A stretch of DNA of 42,894 bases. Origin: Alphaproteobacteria bacterium (GTDB lineage Bacteria; Pseudomonadota; Alphaproteobacteria; CADEGL01). Location: assembly GCA_026400755.1 (NCBI GenBank), contig JAPLOM010000027.1, forward strand, positions 84,575-127,468, written 5' to 3'. Of this stretch, positions 24,335 to 33,528 are shown one piece after another. Below the pieces are notes generated by a model. It ran no database searches, was not told the DNA's origin, and worked only from the letters and a program-made list of their open reading frames with translations. Each line of letters opens with the position of its first letter. Within the stretch, counting starts at the first letter, position 1. Made by a program: the position numbers and the translations under genes.

Positions 24335-25036
24335 TCAAGAAACCGACCCGGTCAACTGCCGCAGGGCTTCCGGCAGATCGGTGAAGCGGTCTATCAGCGC
24401 ATCGGCGCCCCAATCCTCGATCCGTCCTTGGATATAGCCGTAGGTCACGCAGACGCAGGGCAGGCCCACACCTTGCGCCGCGCGCACGTCGTTGATGCTG
24501 TCGCCGATCATGATCGCGGGCGCGCCGGAGGCGACGCCCATGGCGTCCAGCGTCGCGCGCAGATGGGCGGGATCGGGCTTGCGGCGCGAGACCTTGTCTG
24601 GTCCCACGGCCGCGTCGAAGTACCGCGCGAGACCCGTGCCCTTCAGCACGGCCTCGATCAGCGCATCCGGCTTGTTGGTACAGACGCCGAGCTTGTGGCC
24701 GGCCTGCTTGAGCTGGGTCAGAACCGGCGCGACGCCGTCATAGGGCTTCGTCAGGACGGCGGGCGCTGCGTGATAATGCGCCATGAAGCGGACGAGGAGA
24801 GTGTCGAGCACCACGCCCTCCGGGGCCGGGCCAGACACCGCGAAGGCGCGCTGGACCAGTTGCGTCGCGCCGTCGCCGACGAACGAGATCACCACGGCCG
24901 GATCGAGCGCGGGGTGTCCCTCTTCGCGCAGCAGCCGGTTGACCGCGACGCCGATGTCCGGGGCGCTGTCCACCAGCGTGCCGTCCAGATCGAAGACCAG
25001 CGCCGGGAGGGGCGTTGGCGCTGTGGCGCGGATCAT
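24335..25036 (-). CDS. gph: Phosphoglycolate phosphatase, HAD superfamily
   Basis: Gph dephosphorylates 2-phosphoglycolate formed by DNA repair or Rubisco side reactions. The 233-residue protein shows HAD motif I in LVFDLDGTLVDSAPDIGVAVN, motif II in GVCTNKPDALIEAV, lysine motif RRKPDPAHLRATL and motif IV in MIGDSINDVRAAQGVG. The ATG at 25036 gives the normal length; a longer open frame upstream overlaps glmU and is not real. It is divergent from glmU with about 100 bp between starts. Other pyrophosphatase-like HAD functions cannot be excluded. Confidence 0.9.
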   Translation of the reverse strand: MIRATAPTPLPALVFDLDGTLVDSAPDIGVAVNRLLREEGHPALDPAVVISFVGDGATQLVQRAFAVSGPAPEGVVLDTLLVRFMAHYHAAPAVLTKPYDGVAPVLTQLKQAGHKLGVCTNKPDALIEAVLKGTGLARYFDAAVGPDKVSRRKPDPAHLRATLDAMGVASGAPAIMIGDSINDVRAAQGVGLPCVCVTYGYIQGRIEDWGADALIDRFTDLPEALRQLTGSVS

Positions 25037-25139
25037 GCAAACATCCGTAACAATATGTGACTGGCCTGGAGGGGAGGGGCGTGGCAATTTCCCTTCCCGA
25101 TTCAACGGATTAGACCTCGGTTCTAGGCAAAGCAGCGCG

Positions 25140-26495
25140 ATGGCACAACGCAAAACCGCCGCCGTGATTTTGGCCGCCGGCAAGGGCACGCGCATGAAAT
25201 CGCGCAAGCCCAAGGTCATGCACGCGCTGGCCGGCCGGCCGATGATCGAGCATCTGTTGGCCTCGGTGCGCGCGGCCAAGCTCGACCGTGCCGTGATCGT
25301 CATCGGGCCCAAGATGGAATCGGTGGCCGAGGCCGTTTCGCCGGTTCCCGCCGCGGTCCAGAAGGACCGACTGGGCACGGGTCATGCCGTCCTCTGCGCG
25401 AAAGACGCGCTCAAGGGTTTCGCGGGCGACGTGCTGGTGCTTTACGGCGATACGCCGCTTCTGACGACGGAGACGTTGCGCCGCGTGATGGCCGCGCGCC
25501 GTAAAGGGGCGGCGGTCGTGGTGCTGGGTTTCGAGCCCGCTGATCCGGGCGCCTATGGCCGGCTCGTGCTCGGGCCCAAGGGCGGCCTCGACGCCATCGT
25601 GGAATACAAGGACGCCACGCCCCAGCAGCGCGCGATCCGCCTGTGCAACTCGGGCGTGATGGCGGCGGATGCGACGCTCCTGTTCACGCTCCTGTCCAAG
25701 GTGCGCAACGACAATGCCAAGGGCGAGTACTACCTGACCGACGTGGTGGCGCTGGCGCGCAAGAAAGGCCTGCCCTGCGCCGTCGTGCGCGCGCCGGAGG
25801 AGGAGCTTCTTGGCGTCAACTCGCGCGGCGAGCAGGCCGTGGCCGAGGCCGTCATCCAGACGCGCCTGCGCGCGAAGGCGATGGAAAACGGCGCGACCCT
25901 GATCGACCCGTCCTCCGTCTTCTTCTCCGCCGACACCCGGCTCGGCCGGGACGTGACCGTCGGCCCCAACGTGATCTTCGGACCTGGCGTGACCGTGGCG
26001 GACGAGGTCGAGATCCGCGCCTTCTGCCATATCGAGGGCGCCAAGATCGGCAAGGGCGCCATCGTCGGTCCCTTCGCGCGGCTGCGGCCCGGCGCGGTCT
26101 TGGGCAAGGAAGCGCATATCGGAAATTTCGTCGAGGTGAAGGCCACGGTGATCGAGGCCGGGGCCAAAGCCAACCACCTGACCTATCTCGGCGACGCGCG
26201 CGTCGGCGCGGGCGCCAACGTGGGCGCGGGCACCATCACCTGCAACTATGACGGCTTTCTGAAGTCGCACACCGATATCGGTAAGGGCGCCTTCATCGGT
26301 TCGAACTCGGCGCTGGTCGCGCCGGTCAAGATCGGCGACGGCGCCATCGTGGGCGCGGGCAGCGTCATCACCAAGGACGTGCCGGCGAATGCGCTGGCCG
26401 CCGCGCGCGGCGACATGCGCGTGATTCCCGGTTGGGCCAAGGCTTACCGGGAACGCAAGAAGGCCGAGAAGGCCGCGCGAAAGAAGGGAAGCTAG
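25140..26495 (+). CDS. glmU: Bifunctional UDP-GlcNAc pyrophosphorylase/glucosamine-1-phosphate acetyltransferase
   Basis: GlmU acetylates glucosamine-1-phosphate and couples it to UTP, giving UDP-GlcNAc for peptidoglycan and lipid A. The 451-residue protein has the uridylyltransferase domain (about 1-230) with LAAGKGTRMKSRKPKVMH and LYGDTPLL. The left-handed beta-helix acetyltransferase domain follows, with hexapeptide repeats and GAGTITCNYDGFLKSHT. The tail is lysine-rich (ERKKAEKAARKK). ATG at 25140 gives the expected N-terminus. It is followed after six bases by glmS, its pathway partner. Confidence 0.97.
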   Translation: MAQRKTAAVILAAGKGTRMKSRKPKVMHALAGRPMIEHLLASVRAAKLDRAVIVIGPKMESVAEAVSPVPAAVQKDRLGTGHAVLCAKDALKGFAGDVLVLYGDTPLLTTETLRRVMAARRKGAAVVVLGFEPADPGAYGRLVLGPKGGLDAIVEYKDATPQQRAIRLCNSGVMAADATLLFTLLSKVRNDNAKGEYYLTDVVALARKKGLPCAVVRAPEEELLGVNSRGEQAVAEAVIQTRLRAKAMENGATLIDPSSVFFSADTRLGRDVTVGPNVIFGPGVTVADEVEIRAFCHIEGAKIGKGAIVGPFARLRPGAVLGKEAHIGNFVEVKATVIEAGAKANHLTYLGDARVGAGANVGAGTITCNYDGFLKSHTDIGKGAFIGSNSALVAPVKIGDGAIVGAGSVITKDVPANALAAARGDMRVIPGWAKAYRERKKAEKAARKKGS

Positions 26496-26501
26496 AAACG
26501 T

Positions 26502-28325
26502 ATGTGCGGAATCATCGGAATCATCGGCAAAGGCGACGCGGCGCCGTTGCTTGTCGACGGGCTCAAGCGCCTGGAATATCGCGGCTACGATTCGGCCGGT
26601 ATCGCGACCTTGGTGAACGGCCATATCGAGCGCCGCCGCGCCGAGGGCAAGCTGAAGAACCTGGCCGCCCTCCTGGAGCGCGATCCGCTGCCGGGCAAGA
26701 CGGGCATCGGCCATACGCGCTGGGCGACGCACGGCATCCCGAGCGAGCGCAACGCGCACCCGATCTCGACCGACAGCGTGGCCGTCGTCCATAACGGCAT
26801 CATCGAGAATTTCCAGGAACTGCGCCGCGAGCTGATGGCCGCCGGCTGCACGTTCACGAGCGATACCGACACCGAGGCTATCGCGCACCTGATCAGCCAG
26901 CTGTTGAAGACCGAGAAGACGCCGCAAGAAGCGGTCGCCAAGGCGTTGAAGCGTCTGCACGGCGCGTTCGCCCTGGCCATCCTGTTCTCCGGCCGCAACG
27001 ACCTCATGATCGGCGCGCGGCGCGGCAGCCCGCTGGCCATCGGCTACGGCGACGGCGAGATGTATCTGGGCTCGGACGCGTTGGCGCTCGCGCCGCTGAC
27101 CCAGCGCATCAGCTATATGGAAGAGGGCGACTGGGTCGAGCTGACGCCCACCGGCGCCACGGTCCACGACTCGAACGACGCGGTCGTGAAGCGTGAGATC
27201 AAGCAGACGGCCTTGTCCGGCGCCATGGTCGGCAAGGGTCAGTACCGCCACTACATGCAGAAGGAAATCTTCGAGCAGCCGGCGGTGATCGGCGACACGC
27301 TCCAGTCCTTCCTGAATCCGGCCGAACGTTCCATTCGGCTGCCGAAGCTGCCGTTCGACCTGGGCAAGGTGCCGCGCATCACCATCTCGGCTTGCGGCAC
27401 GGCCTTCTTCGCGGGCCTCGTGGGCAAATACTGGCTGGAGCAGATCGCGCGCGTGCCGGTCGAGGCCGACATCGCGTCCGAGTTCCGCTACCGCGAGGCG
27501 CCCATGCCTGAAGGCGGCGCGGCGCTGTTTGTGTCCCAGTCCGGTGAGACGATCGACACGCTGGCGGCGCTGCGTTACGCGAAAAGCCAAGGCCAGCACA
27601 TCGTCGGTATTGTGAACGTGCCTGAAAGCGCGGTCGCGCGGGAATCCGACGTCGTTCTTTCCACTCTGGCGGGTCCGGAAATCGGTGTGGCCTCGACCAA
27701 GGCCTTTACGACCCAGCTCACGGTCCTGGCGGCCTTCGCCATCGCCACCGCCAAGGCGCGCGGCGCCATCGACCACGCGCGGGAGATCCAGCTCTACACC
27801 GCGCTGACCGAGGTACCCTCCCGCGCGGCCGAGATCCTGAACAATGATGGGGCCATTCAGAAGATCGCCGAGTTCGTCATGCAGGCGCGCGACGTGCTGT
27901 ATCTCGCGCGCGGCAATCTGTTCCCGCTGGCCCTCGAAGGTGCCTTGAAGCTCAAGGAAATCTCCTACATCCATGCCGAGGGCTATGCCGCCGGCGAGAT
28001 GAAGCACGGGCCGATCGCGTTGATCGACGAGGACGTGCCCGTGGTGGTGGCTGCGCCCAGCGGGCCGCTCTACGAAAAGACCGCGTCCAACGTGCAGGAG
28101 GTGGTTGCCCGCGGCGGCCGCGTGATCCTCTTGTCCGATGCGAACGGCGTGCGCAACATCGGCACCAAAGTCGAGTTCGCCGTCGAACTGCCCGAAGTCG
28201 ATCCGTTCGTGGCGCCGATCCTCTACGCCATTCCCGTGCAGCTTCTGGCCTATCACGTGGCCGTCCTGAAAGGCACGGACGTGGACCAGCCGCGCAATCT
28301 GGCCAAGAGCGTCACGGTCGAATAG
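26502..28325 (+). CDS. glmS: Glutamine-fructose-6-phosphate aminotransferase
   Basis: GlmS makes glucosamine-6-phosphate from fructose-6-phosphate and glutamine, the first step of amino-sugar synthesis. The 607-residue protein has the Ntn glutaminase domain beginning MCGIIGIIG, where the Cys becomes the N-terminal nucleophile, with EYRGYDSAGIA and GHTRWATHG. Two SIS domains follow (VSQSGETIDTLAALR), and it ends with QPRNLAKSVTVE as in active enzymes. It is the second gene of a glmUS operon. No glmS ribozyme is expected here and none is seen in the six-base gap. Confidence 0.98.
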   Translation: MCGIIGIIGKGDAAPLLVDGLKRLEYRGYDSAGIATLVNGHIERRRAEGKLKNLAALLERDPLPGKTGIGHTRWATHGIPSERNAHPISTDSVAVVHNGIIENFQELRRELMAAGCTFTSDTDTEAIAHLISQLLKTEKTPQEAVAKALKRLHGAFALAILFSGRNDLMIGARRGSPLAIGYGDGEMYLGSDALALAPLTQRISYMEEGDWVELTPTGATVHDSNDAVVKREIKQTALSGAMVGKGQYRHYMQKEIFEQPAVIGDTLQSFLNPAERSIRLPKLPFDLGKVPRITISACGTAFFAGLVGKYWLEQIARVPVEADIASEFRYREAPMPEGGAALFVSQSGETIDTLAALRYAKSQGQHIVGIVNVPESAVARESDVVLSTLAGPEIGVASTKAFTTQLTVLAAFAIATAKARGAIDHAREIQLYTALTEVPSRAAEILNNDGAIQKIAEFVMQARDVLYLARGNLFPLALEGALKLKEISYIHAEGYAAGEMKHGPIALIDEDVPVVVAAPSGPLYEKTASNVQEVVARGGRVILLSDANGVRNIGTKVEFAVELPEVDPFVAPILYAIPVQLLAYHVAVLKGTDVDQPRNLAKSVTVE

Positions 28326-28362
28326 CTTACGGCCTTCCGCCCAACCGATTGGAGTGCGTTCC

Positions 28363-29079
28363 ATGAAGCTGTCCGACTTCAAGGCCCTGACGTTCGATTG
28401 CTATGGCACGTTGATCGATTGGGAGACCGGCCTGTGGAATGCGATCCGCCCGTGGGTCGAGAAGGCGGGCGTGAAGGACGGGCGCGAGCAGGTTCTCTCC
28501 GTCTTCGGCGGCATCGAAACCGGTGTCGAAGCCAAGGAACCTTCACTCAACTATCGCAAGGTGCTAACCAAGGTGCATGGCGAGGTCGCGAAGCATTACG
28601 GTAAGCAACCCGATCCGGCGATGGCCGCCGAGTTCGGCGATTCGATCCAACACTGGCCCGCGTTTCCCGACACGGTCGAGGCGCTGAAGTCTCTAAAGAA
28701 ACACTACAAGCTGGTCATCCTGTCGAACGTCGACCGCGCGTCCTTCGCCCACTCCAACAAGAAGCTGGGCGACATCTTCGACGCGGTGGTGACGGCCGAG
28801 GACGTGGGCTCTTATAAACCCGACCGGCGCAATTTCGAGTATGTGGAGAAAGAGGTCGCGAAGCTGGGCGTGTCCAAGGCACAGATTCTGCACACCGCGC
28901 AAAGCGTCTTTCACGACATCGTGCCGGGCCGCGCCTATGGCTTGAAGACGGCCTGGATCAATCGCCGCCACGACAAGGCCGGTTCGGGGGCCACGCCGCC
29001 GCCCGATCCGAACGCCAAACCCGACGTTATCTTCACCAGCATGGGCGCCATGGCCGCGGCGCGCGCCGCCGAAGGCTAA
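28363..29079 (+). CDS. HAD-family hydrolase, haloacid dehalogenase type II-like
   Basis: This 238-residue enzyme resembles L-2-haloacid dehalogenases. The nucleophile aspartate is in LTFDCYGTLIDWE, motif II is LSNVDRASF, the lysine motif is YKPDRRNFEYV and the last motif is VFHDIVPGRAYGLKTAWINR. A tail of about 40 residues with a Pro-rich stretch (GATPPPDPNAKPD) follows. ATG at 28363 sits after GATTGGAG. It lies 37 bp after glmS and may share its transcript. Many proteins of this group act on phosphates rather than halides, so the substrate is uncertain. Confidence 0.85.
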   Translation: MKLSDFKALTFDCYGTLIDWETGLWNAIRPWVEKAGVKDGREQVLSVFGGIETGVEAKEPSLNYRKVLTKVHGEVAKHYGKQPDPAMAAEFGDSIQHWPAFPDTVEALKSLKKHYKLVILSNVDRASFAHSNKKLGDIFDAVVTAEDVGSYKPDRRNFEYVEKEVAKLGVSKAQILHTAQSVFHDIVPGRAYGLKTAWINRRHDKAGSGATPPPDPNAKPDVIFTSMGAMAAARAAEG

Positions 29080-29101
29080 GCCCTTGTAAACATTCGCGGG
29101 T

Positions 29102-29125
29102 CCGGGCGGGTTAACACCTGCCCGG
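29102..29125 (+). terminator. Hairpin after the HAD hydrolase gene
   Basis: CCGGGCGGGT (29102-29111) pairs with ACCTGCCCGG (29116-29125) over ten base pairs, one of them G-U, with a TAAC loop. It lies between the HAD gene and gabD. There is no T-run directly after it, but the stem is stable enough to end the glmU-glmS-HAD transcript. Confidence 0.5.
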
Positions 29126-29169
29126 CGCGACACTATCATTTGTCCTTACACCTCCCGAGGAGAGCGGTC

Positions 29170-30627
29170 ATGAAACTCGACGATCCGAAATTGCTGCGCC
29201 AGAAATGCTACATCGACGGCGCCTGGGTCGATGCCGATAACGGCCAGACCATCAAGGTCACGAACCCGGTCGACAGCGGCGCCATCGGTACCGTGCCGCG
29301 CGCCGGCACCGCGGAGACGCGCCGCGCCATCGAGGCCGCGAACGCTGCCTATCCCGGCTGGCGCGCCAAGACCGCCAAGGATCGCGCCACGATCCTGCGT
29401 AAGTGGTTCGAGCTGATGATCCAGCACAAGGAAGACCTGGCCCGTATCATGACCGCGGAGCAGGGCAAGCCGCTGACCGAATCACGCGGCGAGATCATCT
29501 ACGGCGCCTCGTTCATCGAGTGGTTCGCCGAGGAAGGCAAGCGCGTCTATGGCGACGTCATTCCGCAGCCCATGGCCGGCCGCCGCATCATAGTGACCAA
29601 GGAGCCGGTGGGCGTCGTCGGCGCCATCACGCCGTGGAACTTCCCCAACGCCATGATCACGCGCAAGTGCGGCCCGGCGCTGGCCGCCGGATGCACGGTC
29701 GTCTGCAAGCCCGCGTCGGAGACGCCGTATTCTGCGCTGGCTCTGGCCGAGCTGGCCGAGCGCGCCGGCGTCCCCAAGGGCGTGTTCAACGTGGTGACAG
29801 GTTCGGCCAAGGAGATCGGCGCCGAACTGACCTCGAACCCCATCGTCCGCAAGATTACCTTCACGGGCTCGACCGAGATCGGCAAGCAGCTGATCCAACA
29901 GTGCGCCGGGACCGTGAAGAAGATGTCGATGGAGCTGGGCGGCCACGCGCCGTTCATCGTCTTCGACGATGCGGACATGGACGCCGCCATCGAGGGCGCC
30001 ATGCAGTCCAAGTTCCGCAACATGGGCCAGACTTGCGTTTGTGCGAACCGCATCTATGCCCAGGATGGCATCTATGACGAGTTCGTCTCGCGCCTGGCCC
30101 AGGCCGTCTCCGGCCTCAAGGTCGGCAACGGCATGGACGACGGCGTGACCCAAGGCCCGCTGATCAACCTGGCCGCGATCGACAAGGTCGAGGAGCATAT
30201 CGAGGACGCTGTCTCCAAGGGCGCGCGTCTCGTGGTGGGCGGCAAGCGCCATTCGCTGGGCGGCTCGTTCTACCAGCCGACCATCCTGGCCGACGTGAAG
30301 GCCGGTATGAAGATCACGAAGGAAGAAACCTTCGGTCCGGTGGCCCCGATCATCCGCTTCAAGGAAGAAGCCGAAGTGGTGAAGATGGCCAACGACACCG
30401 AGTTCGGCCTGGCGTCCTATTTCTATACGCGCGATCTGGGCCGCGCTTGGCGCGTGTCCGAGGCCTTGGAATACGGCATCGTCGGCTTAAATGTAGGCAT
30501 CATCTCGACCGAAGTGGCGCCGTTCGGCGGCATGAAGGAATCGGGTCTGGGCCGCGAGGGGTCCAAGTACGGCATCGACGACTTCCTCGAGGTCAAATAC
30601 GTTTGCATGGGTGGCGTCGGCACGTAA
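29170..30627 (+). CDS. gabD: Succinate-semialdehyde dehydrogenase
   Basis: GabD oxidises succinate semialdehyde, from 4-aminobutyrate, to succinate with NAD(P)+. The 485-residue protein has the aldehyde-dehydrogenase blocks [32 protein letters not shown], the general base in [16 protein letters not shown], and the catalytic cysteine in [11 protein letters not shown]. The C-terminal [20 protein letters not shown] and [12 protein letters not shown] match GabD rather than betaine-aldehyde enzymes. The ATG at 29170 follows GAGGAGAG. No gabT is adjacent. Confidence 0.92.
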   Translation: MKLDDPKLLRQKCYIDGAWVDADNGQTIKVTNPVDSGAIGTVPRAGTAETRRAIEAANAAYPGWRAKTAKDRATILRKWFELMIQHKEDLARIMTAEQGKPLTESRGEIIYGASFIEWFAEEGKRVYGDVIPQPMAGRRIIVTKEPVGVVGAITPWNFPNAMITRKCGPALAAGCTVVCKPASETPYSALALAELAERAGVPKGVFNVVTGSAKEIGAELTSNPIVRKITFTGSTEIGKQLIQQCAGTVKKMSMELGGHAPFIVFDDADMDAAIEGAMQSKFRNMGQTCVCANRIYAQDGIYDEFVSRLAQAVSGLKVGNGMDDGVTQGPLINLAAIDKVEEHIEDAVSKGARLVVGGKRHSLGGSFYQPTILADVKAGMKITKEETFGPVAPIIRFKEEAEVVKMANDTEFGLASYFYTRDLGRAWRVSEALEYGIVGLNVGIISTEVAPFGGMKESGLGREGSKYGIDDFLEVKYVCMGGVGT

Positions 30628-30650
30628 GAACCACGCCCTTTCGTCCGTTC

Positions 30651-30678
30651 GCGGGCGCGGGCTTCGGTCCGCGCCCGC
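30651..30678 (+). terminator. Strong UUCG-capped terminator after gabD
   Basis: GCGGGCGCGG (30651-30660) and CCGCGCCCGC (30669-30678) form a perfect ten-base-pair stem. It is extended by G-U and C-G pairs to a C(UUCG)G tetraloop and followed by TTTCGTCT. This is a stable intrinsic-terminator-like structure. It ends only 22 bp before the gor start codon, so a separate gor promoter would have to overlap it. Confidence 0.7.
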
Positions 30679-30700
30679 TTTCGTCTCTAGGGATCGAGCA

Positions 30701-32077
30701 ATGGCCACATACGACTTCGACCTGTTCGTGATCGGCGCCGGTTCGGGCGGCGTGCGCGCTTCGCGCTGGGCCGCGCGTTACGGCGCCAAGGTGGCCGTCG
30801 CGGACGACGACCGGCTGGGCGGCACCTGCGTCAACCGCGGCTGTATCCCGAAGAAGCTCTATGCCTACGCCTCGCACTTCCACGAGGATTTCGAGGATGC
30901 AGTGGGCTTCGGCTGGGACAAGGCTGCGCCCAAGTTCGACTGGTCGCGTCTGGTGGCGGCCAAGGAAAAGGAAATCACCCGCCTCAACGGCATCTACGCC
31001 AAGCTGCTGGACGGCTCCGGCGTTACGCGCATCGACGGGCGTGCCACGGTCGAAGGCCCGCATGCGGTGAAGGTCGGCGGCAAGAGCTACACGGCCCGCT
31101 ACATCCTGGTTGCGACCGGCGGCCGGCCGCACACGCCGGAGATTCCCGGCGTCGAGCTGGGCATCGTCTCCGACCAGGCATTCGACCTGCCCGCGCTGCC
31201 CAAGCGTATCGTCATCTTGGGCGGCGGCTATATCGCGCTGGAATTCGCCGGCATCTTCACGGGCCTGGGCGTTAACACCACGCTGGTCTATCGCCAGCAT
31301 TTGCCGCTGCGCGGCTTCGACGAGGACGTGCGCAAGCATCTGGCCGTCGAGATCGCGAAGAAAGGCATCAAGATCCGCGCGGGCGCGAACCTGAGCAAGA
31401 TCGAGCGCAAGGGCGCCGCGCTGCTCGCGCATACCGACGCGGGCGATACGATCGAGGTCGACCAGGTCATGTTCGCCACGGGCCGTTCGCCCAACACCAA
31501 GGGCTTGGGGCTGGAGAAGGCCGGCGTGAAACTCGGCAAGAACGGCGAGGTCGTTGTCGACGAATACTCGCGCAGCAATGTCGAGAGCATCTATGCCATC
31601 GGCGACGTGACCGACCGCATCGCGCTGACGCCGGTGGCGTTGCACGAGGGCATGTGCGTGGCCGAGACGCTGTTCAACGGCACGCCGACCAAGTCCGACC
31701 ATTCGGACGTGGCGGCCGCGGTGTTCAGCCAGCCCACCGTCTCTGTCGTCGGCCTGACCGAGGAAGAGGCGCGCAAGAAATTTGCGAAGGTCGACATCTA
31801 CCGCACCTCGTTCAAGCCGCTGAAGCACACGCTCACGGGCCGCGACGAACGCACCATGATGAAGATGGTGGTCGACGCGGCAACTGGCCGGGTGCTGGGC
31901 TGCCACATGGTGGGGGCCGATGCCGCCGAGATCATCCAGGGCATCGCCATCGCCGTGAAGATGGGCGCGACCAAGGCCGACTTCGACCGCACCATCGGCA
32001 TCCACCCCACGGCGGCCGAGGAATTCGTCACCCTGCGCGACAAGGTGCCCGACCTGGTCCCCAAGGCGGCGGAGTAG
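30701..32077 (+). CDS. gor: Glutathione-disulfide reductase
   Basis: Gor reduces oxidised glutathione with NADPH in the cytoplasm. The 458-residue flavoprotein starts with the FAD-binding FVIGAGSGGVRASRWAA. The redox-active disulfide is C43-VNRG-C48 in GGTCVNRGCIPKKL. The second nucleotide site is ILGGGYIALEFAGIFTGLG, with NADP-type arginines in VYRQHLPLRGFDEDVR. The C-terminal catalytic histidine is in HPTAAEEF (H435). The ATG at 30701 gives the standard N-terminus. It stands between gabD and aroG, probably with its own transcription start. Confidence 0.95.
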   Translation: MATYDFDLFVIGAGSGGVRASRWAARYGAKVAVADDDRLGGTCVNRGCIPKKLYAYASHFHEDFEDAVGFGWDKAAPKFDWSRLVAAKEKEITRLNGIYAKLLDGSGVTRIDGRATVEGPHAVKVGGKSYTARYILVATGGRPHTPEIPGVELGIVSDQAFDLPALPKRIVILGGGYIALEFAGIFTGLGVNTTLVYRQHLPLRGFDEDVRKHLAVEIAKKGIKIRAGANLSKIERKGAALLAHTDAGDTIEVDQVMFATGRSPNTKGLGLEKAGVKLGKNGEVVVDEYSRSNVESIYAIGDVTDRIALTPVALHEGMCVAETLFNGTPTKSDHSDVAAAVFSQPTVSVVGLTEEEARKKFAKVDIYRTSFKPLKHTLTGRDERTMMKMVVDAATGRVLGCHMVGADAAEIIQGIAIAVKMGATKADFDRTIGIHPTAAEEFVTLRDKVPDLVPKAAE

Positions 32078-32176
32078 GGCGGCCCGGGGGCCCCCTGGAA
32101 AAATCCCGAATTACGCCTATTATCCCGACCGTCCCGAGGCCCCGAGCCCAGGGACACGAGGCGGAGGAGCCTGATT

Positions 32177-33485
32177 TTGGCCCAGAAATGGCAGCTCGAT
32201 AGCTGGCGGGCAAAGCCCGTGCAGCAAGCGCCGGTCTATCCAGACCCGGCCGCGCTGAAGGCGATGGAAACGCGCCTCCGGCGGGTGCCGCCTTTGGTCT
32301 TCGCGGGCGAGGCGCGCCGGCTGAAGGCGTCCTTGGCCAAGGTCGCCGACGGGAAGGCTTTTCTGCTTCAGGGCGGCGACTGTGCGGAAAGCTTCGCCGA
32401 ATTCCACCCCGACAACATCCGCGACACGTTCCGCGTCCTGCTGCAGATGGCCGTGGTGCTGACCTATGGCGCCGCGTGCCCGGTGGTGAAGGTCGGCCGC
32501 CTGGCCGGCCAGTTCGCCAAGCCGCGCTCGGCGCCGACCGAGAAGATCGGCGACGTAGAGTTGCCGGCCTATCGCGGCGACATCGTTAACAACCTGGATT
32601 TCACGCCCGAGTCGCGCACGCCCGACCCGGAACGGCTGATGCTGGCCTACAGTCAGGCGGCGGCCACGCTCAACCTTCTGCGCGCCTTCGCCCAGGGCGG
32701 CTATGCCGACCTGCACCAGGTGCATCGCTGGAACATGGGCTTCGTCTCCCGCAGTCCCCAGGGCGCGCGTTACCAGGAAATGGCGGCCCGGCTGACCGAA
32801 ACGCTCAACTTCATGGAAGCGTGCGGGCTTACGTCCGAGACGACGCCGCAGATCCGCGAGACGGATTTCTTCACCTCGCACGAGGCGCTGCTGCTGCCGT
32901 ATGAGGAGGCGCTGACGCGCGTCGATTCGACGAGCGGCGATTGGTACGACGTCTCGGCCCACATGCTGTGGATCGGCGACCGCACGCGCCAGATCGACGG
33001 CGCGCATGTCGAGTTCCTGCGCGGCGTGAAGAACCCGATCGGCCTCAAATGCGGCCCATCCATGGAGCCGGACGGATTGTTGAAGCTGATCGACGTCTTG
33101 AACCCGGAGAACGAGCCCGGCCGCCTGACGCTGATCGCGCGCATGGGCTCGGACAAGGTCGATACCAAGCTGGCGCCGTTGATCCGCGCGGTTCATCGCG
33201 AAGGCCGCTCGGTCGTGTGGTCTTGCGACCCCATGCACGGCAATACGATCAAGTCTTCGACCGGCTACAAGACCCGTCCGTTCGATCGCGTCCTGGCCGA
33301 AGTGCGTGGCTTCTTCGCCGTCCATCAGGCCGAGGGCACCTATGCCGGCGGCATCCATCTGGAGCTGACGGGCCAGGACGTCACCGAATGCCTCGCAATC
33401 CTTGGAGCTCGCGTTCCTTGTCGCCGAAGCCCTCAAACACGAGCGGAGCGAACTCGATCGACGCCGCGTCGCCGCCGCGTCCTGA
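32177..33485 (+). pseudogene. aroG: Class II DAHP synthase, internally deleted and frameshifted
   Basis: The intact enzyme joins phosphoenolpyruvate and erythrose-4-phosphate to start the shikimate pathway. Reading begins at TTG 32177 after a good GGAGGAG site and matches class II DAHP synthase for 405 residues, including GGDCAESF (metal ligand C69), CDPMHGNT (H354) and [12 protein letters not shown] (E396). Directly after VTEC the conserved block with GGA, DRYHT and CDPRLN is absent. The normal C-terminus, [17 protein letters not shown], resumes in another frame (33387-33485). The block lost carries the fourth metal ligand (Asp). In the original frame translation continues with unrelated residues to 33520. 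This is either real inactivation or an assembly error; another DAHP synthase elsewhere would be needed for prototrophy. Confidence 0.85.
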
Positions 33486-33528
33486 GTCGCCCTCCGCCGA
33501 TCCGTCCAACCATCCCCTAGGCGTACCC

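Noticed and set aside
25110-28382. A 1090-codon open frame on the minus strand opposite glmU and glmS
   Set aside because: It lies entirely antisense to two well-recognised genes, has a His/Arg/Gly/Asp-rich low-complexity composition, and shows no domain; this is typical of the mirrored frame in GC-rich coding DNA.
32078-32110. Terminator after gor at the GGGGGCCCCC stretch
   Set aside because: The inverted repeat has no room for a loop and alternative pairings are short, so I do not call it.
33380-33520. Programmed frameshifting or an intein/intron as an explanation for the aroG break
   Set aside because: No slippery heptamer is evident at the junction and conserved residues are missing rather than interrupted, so recoding could not restore the protein.
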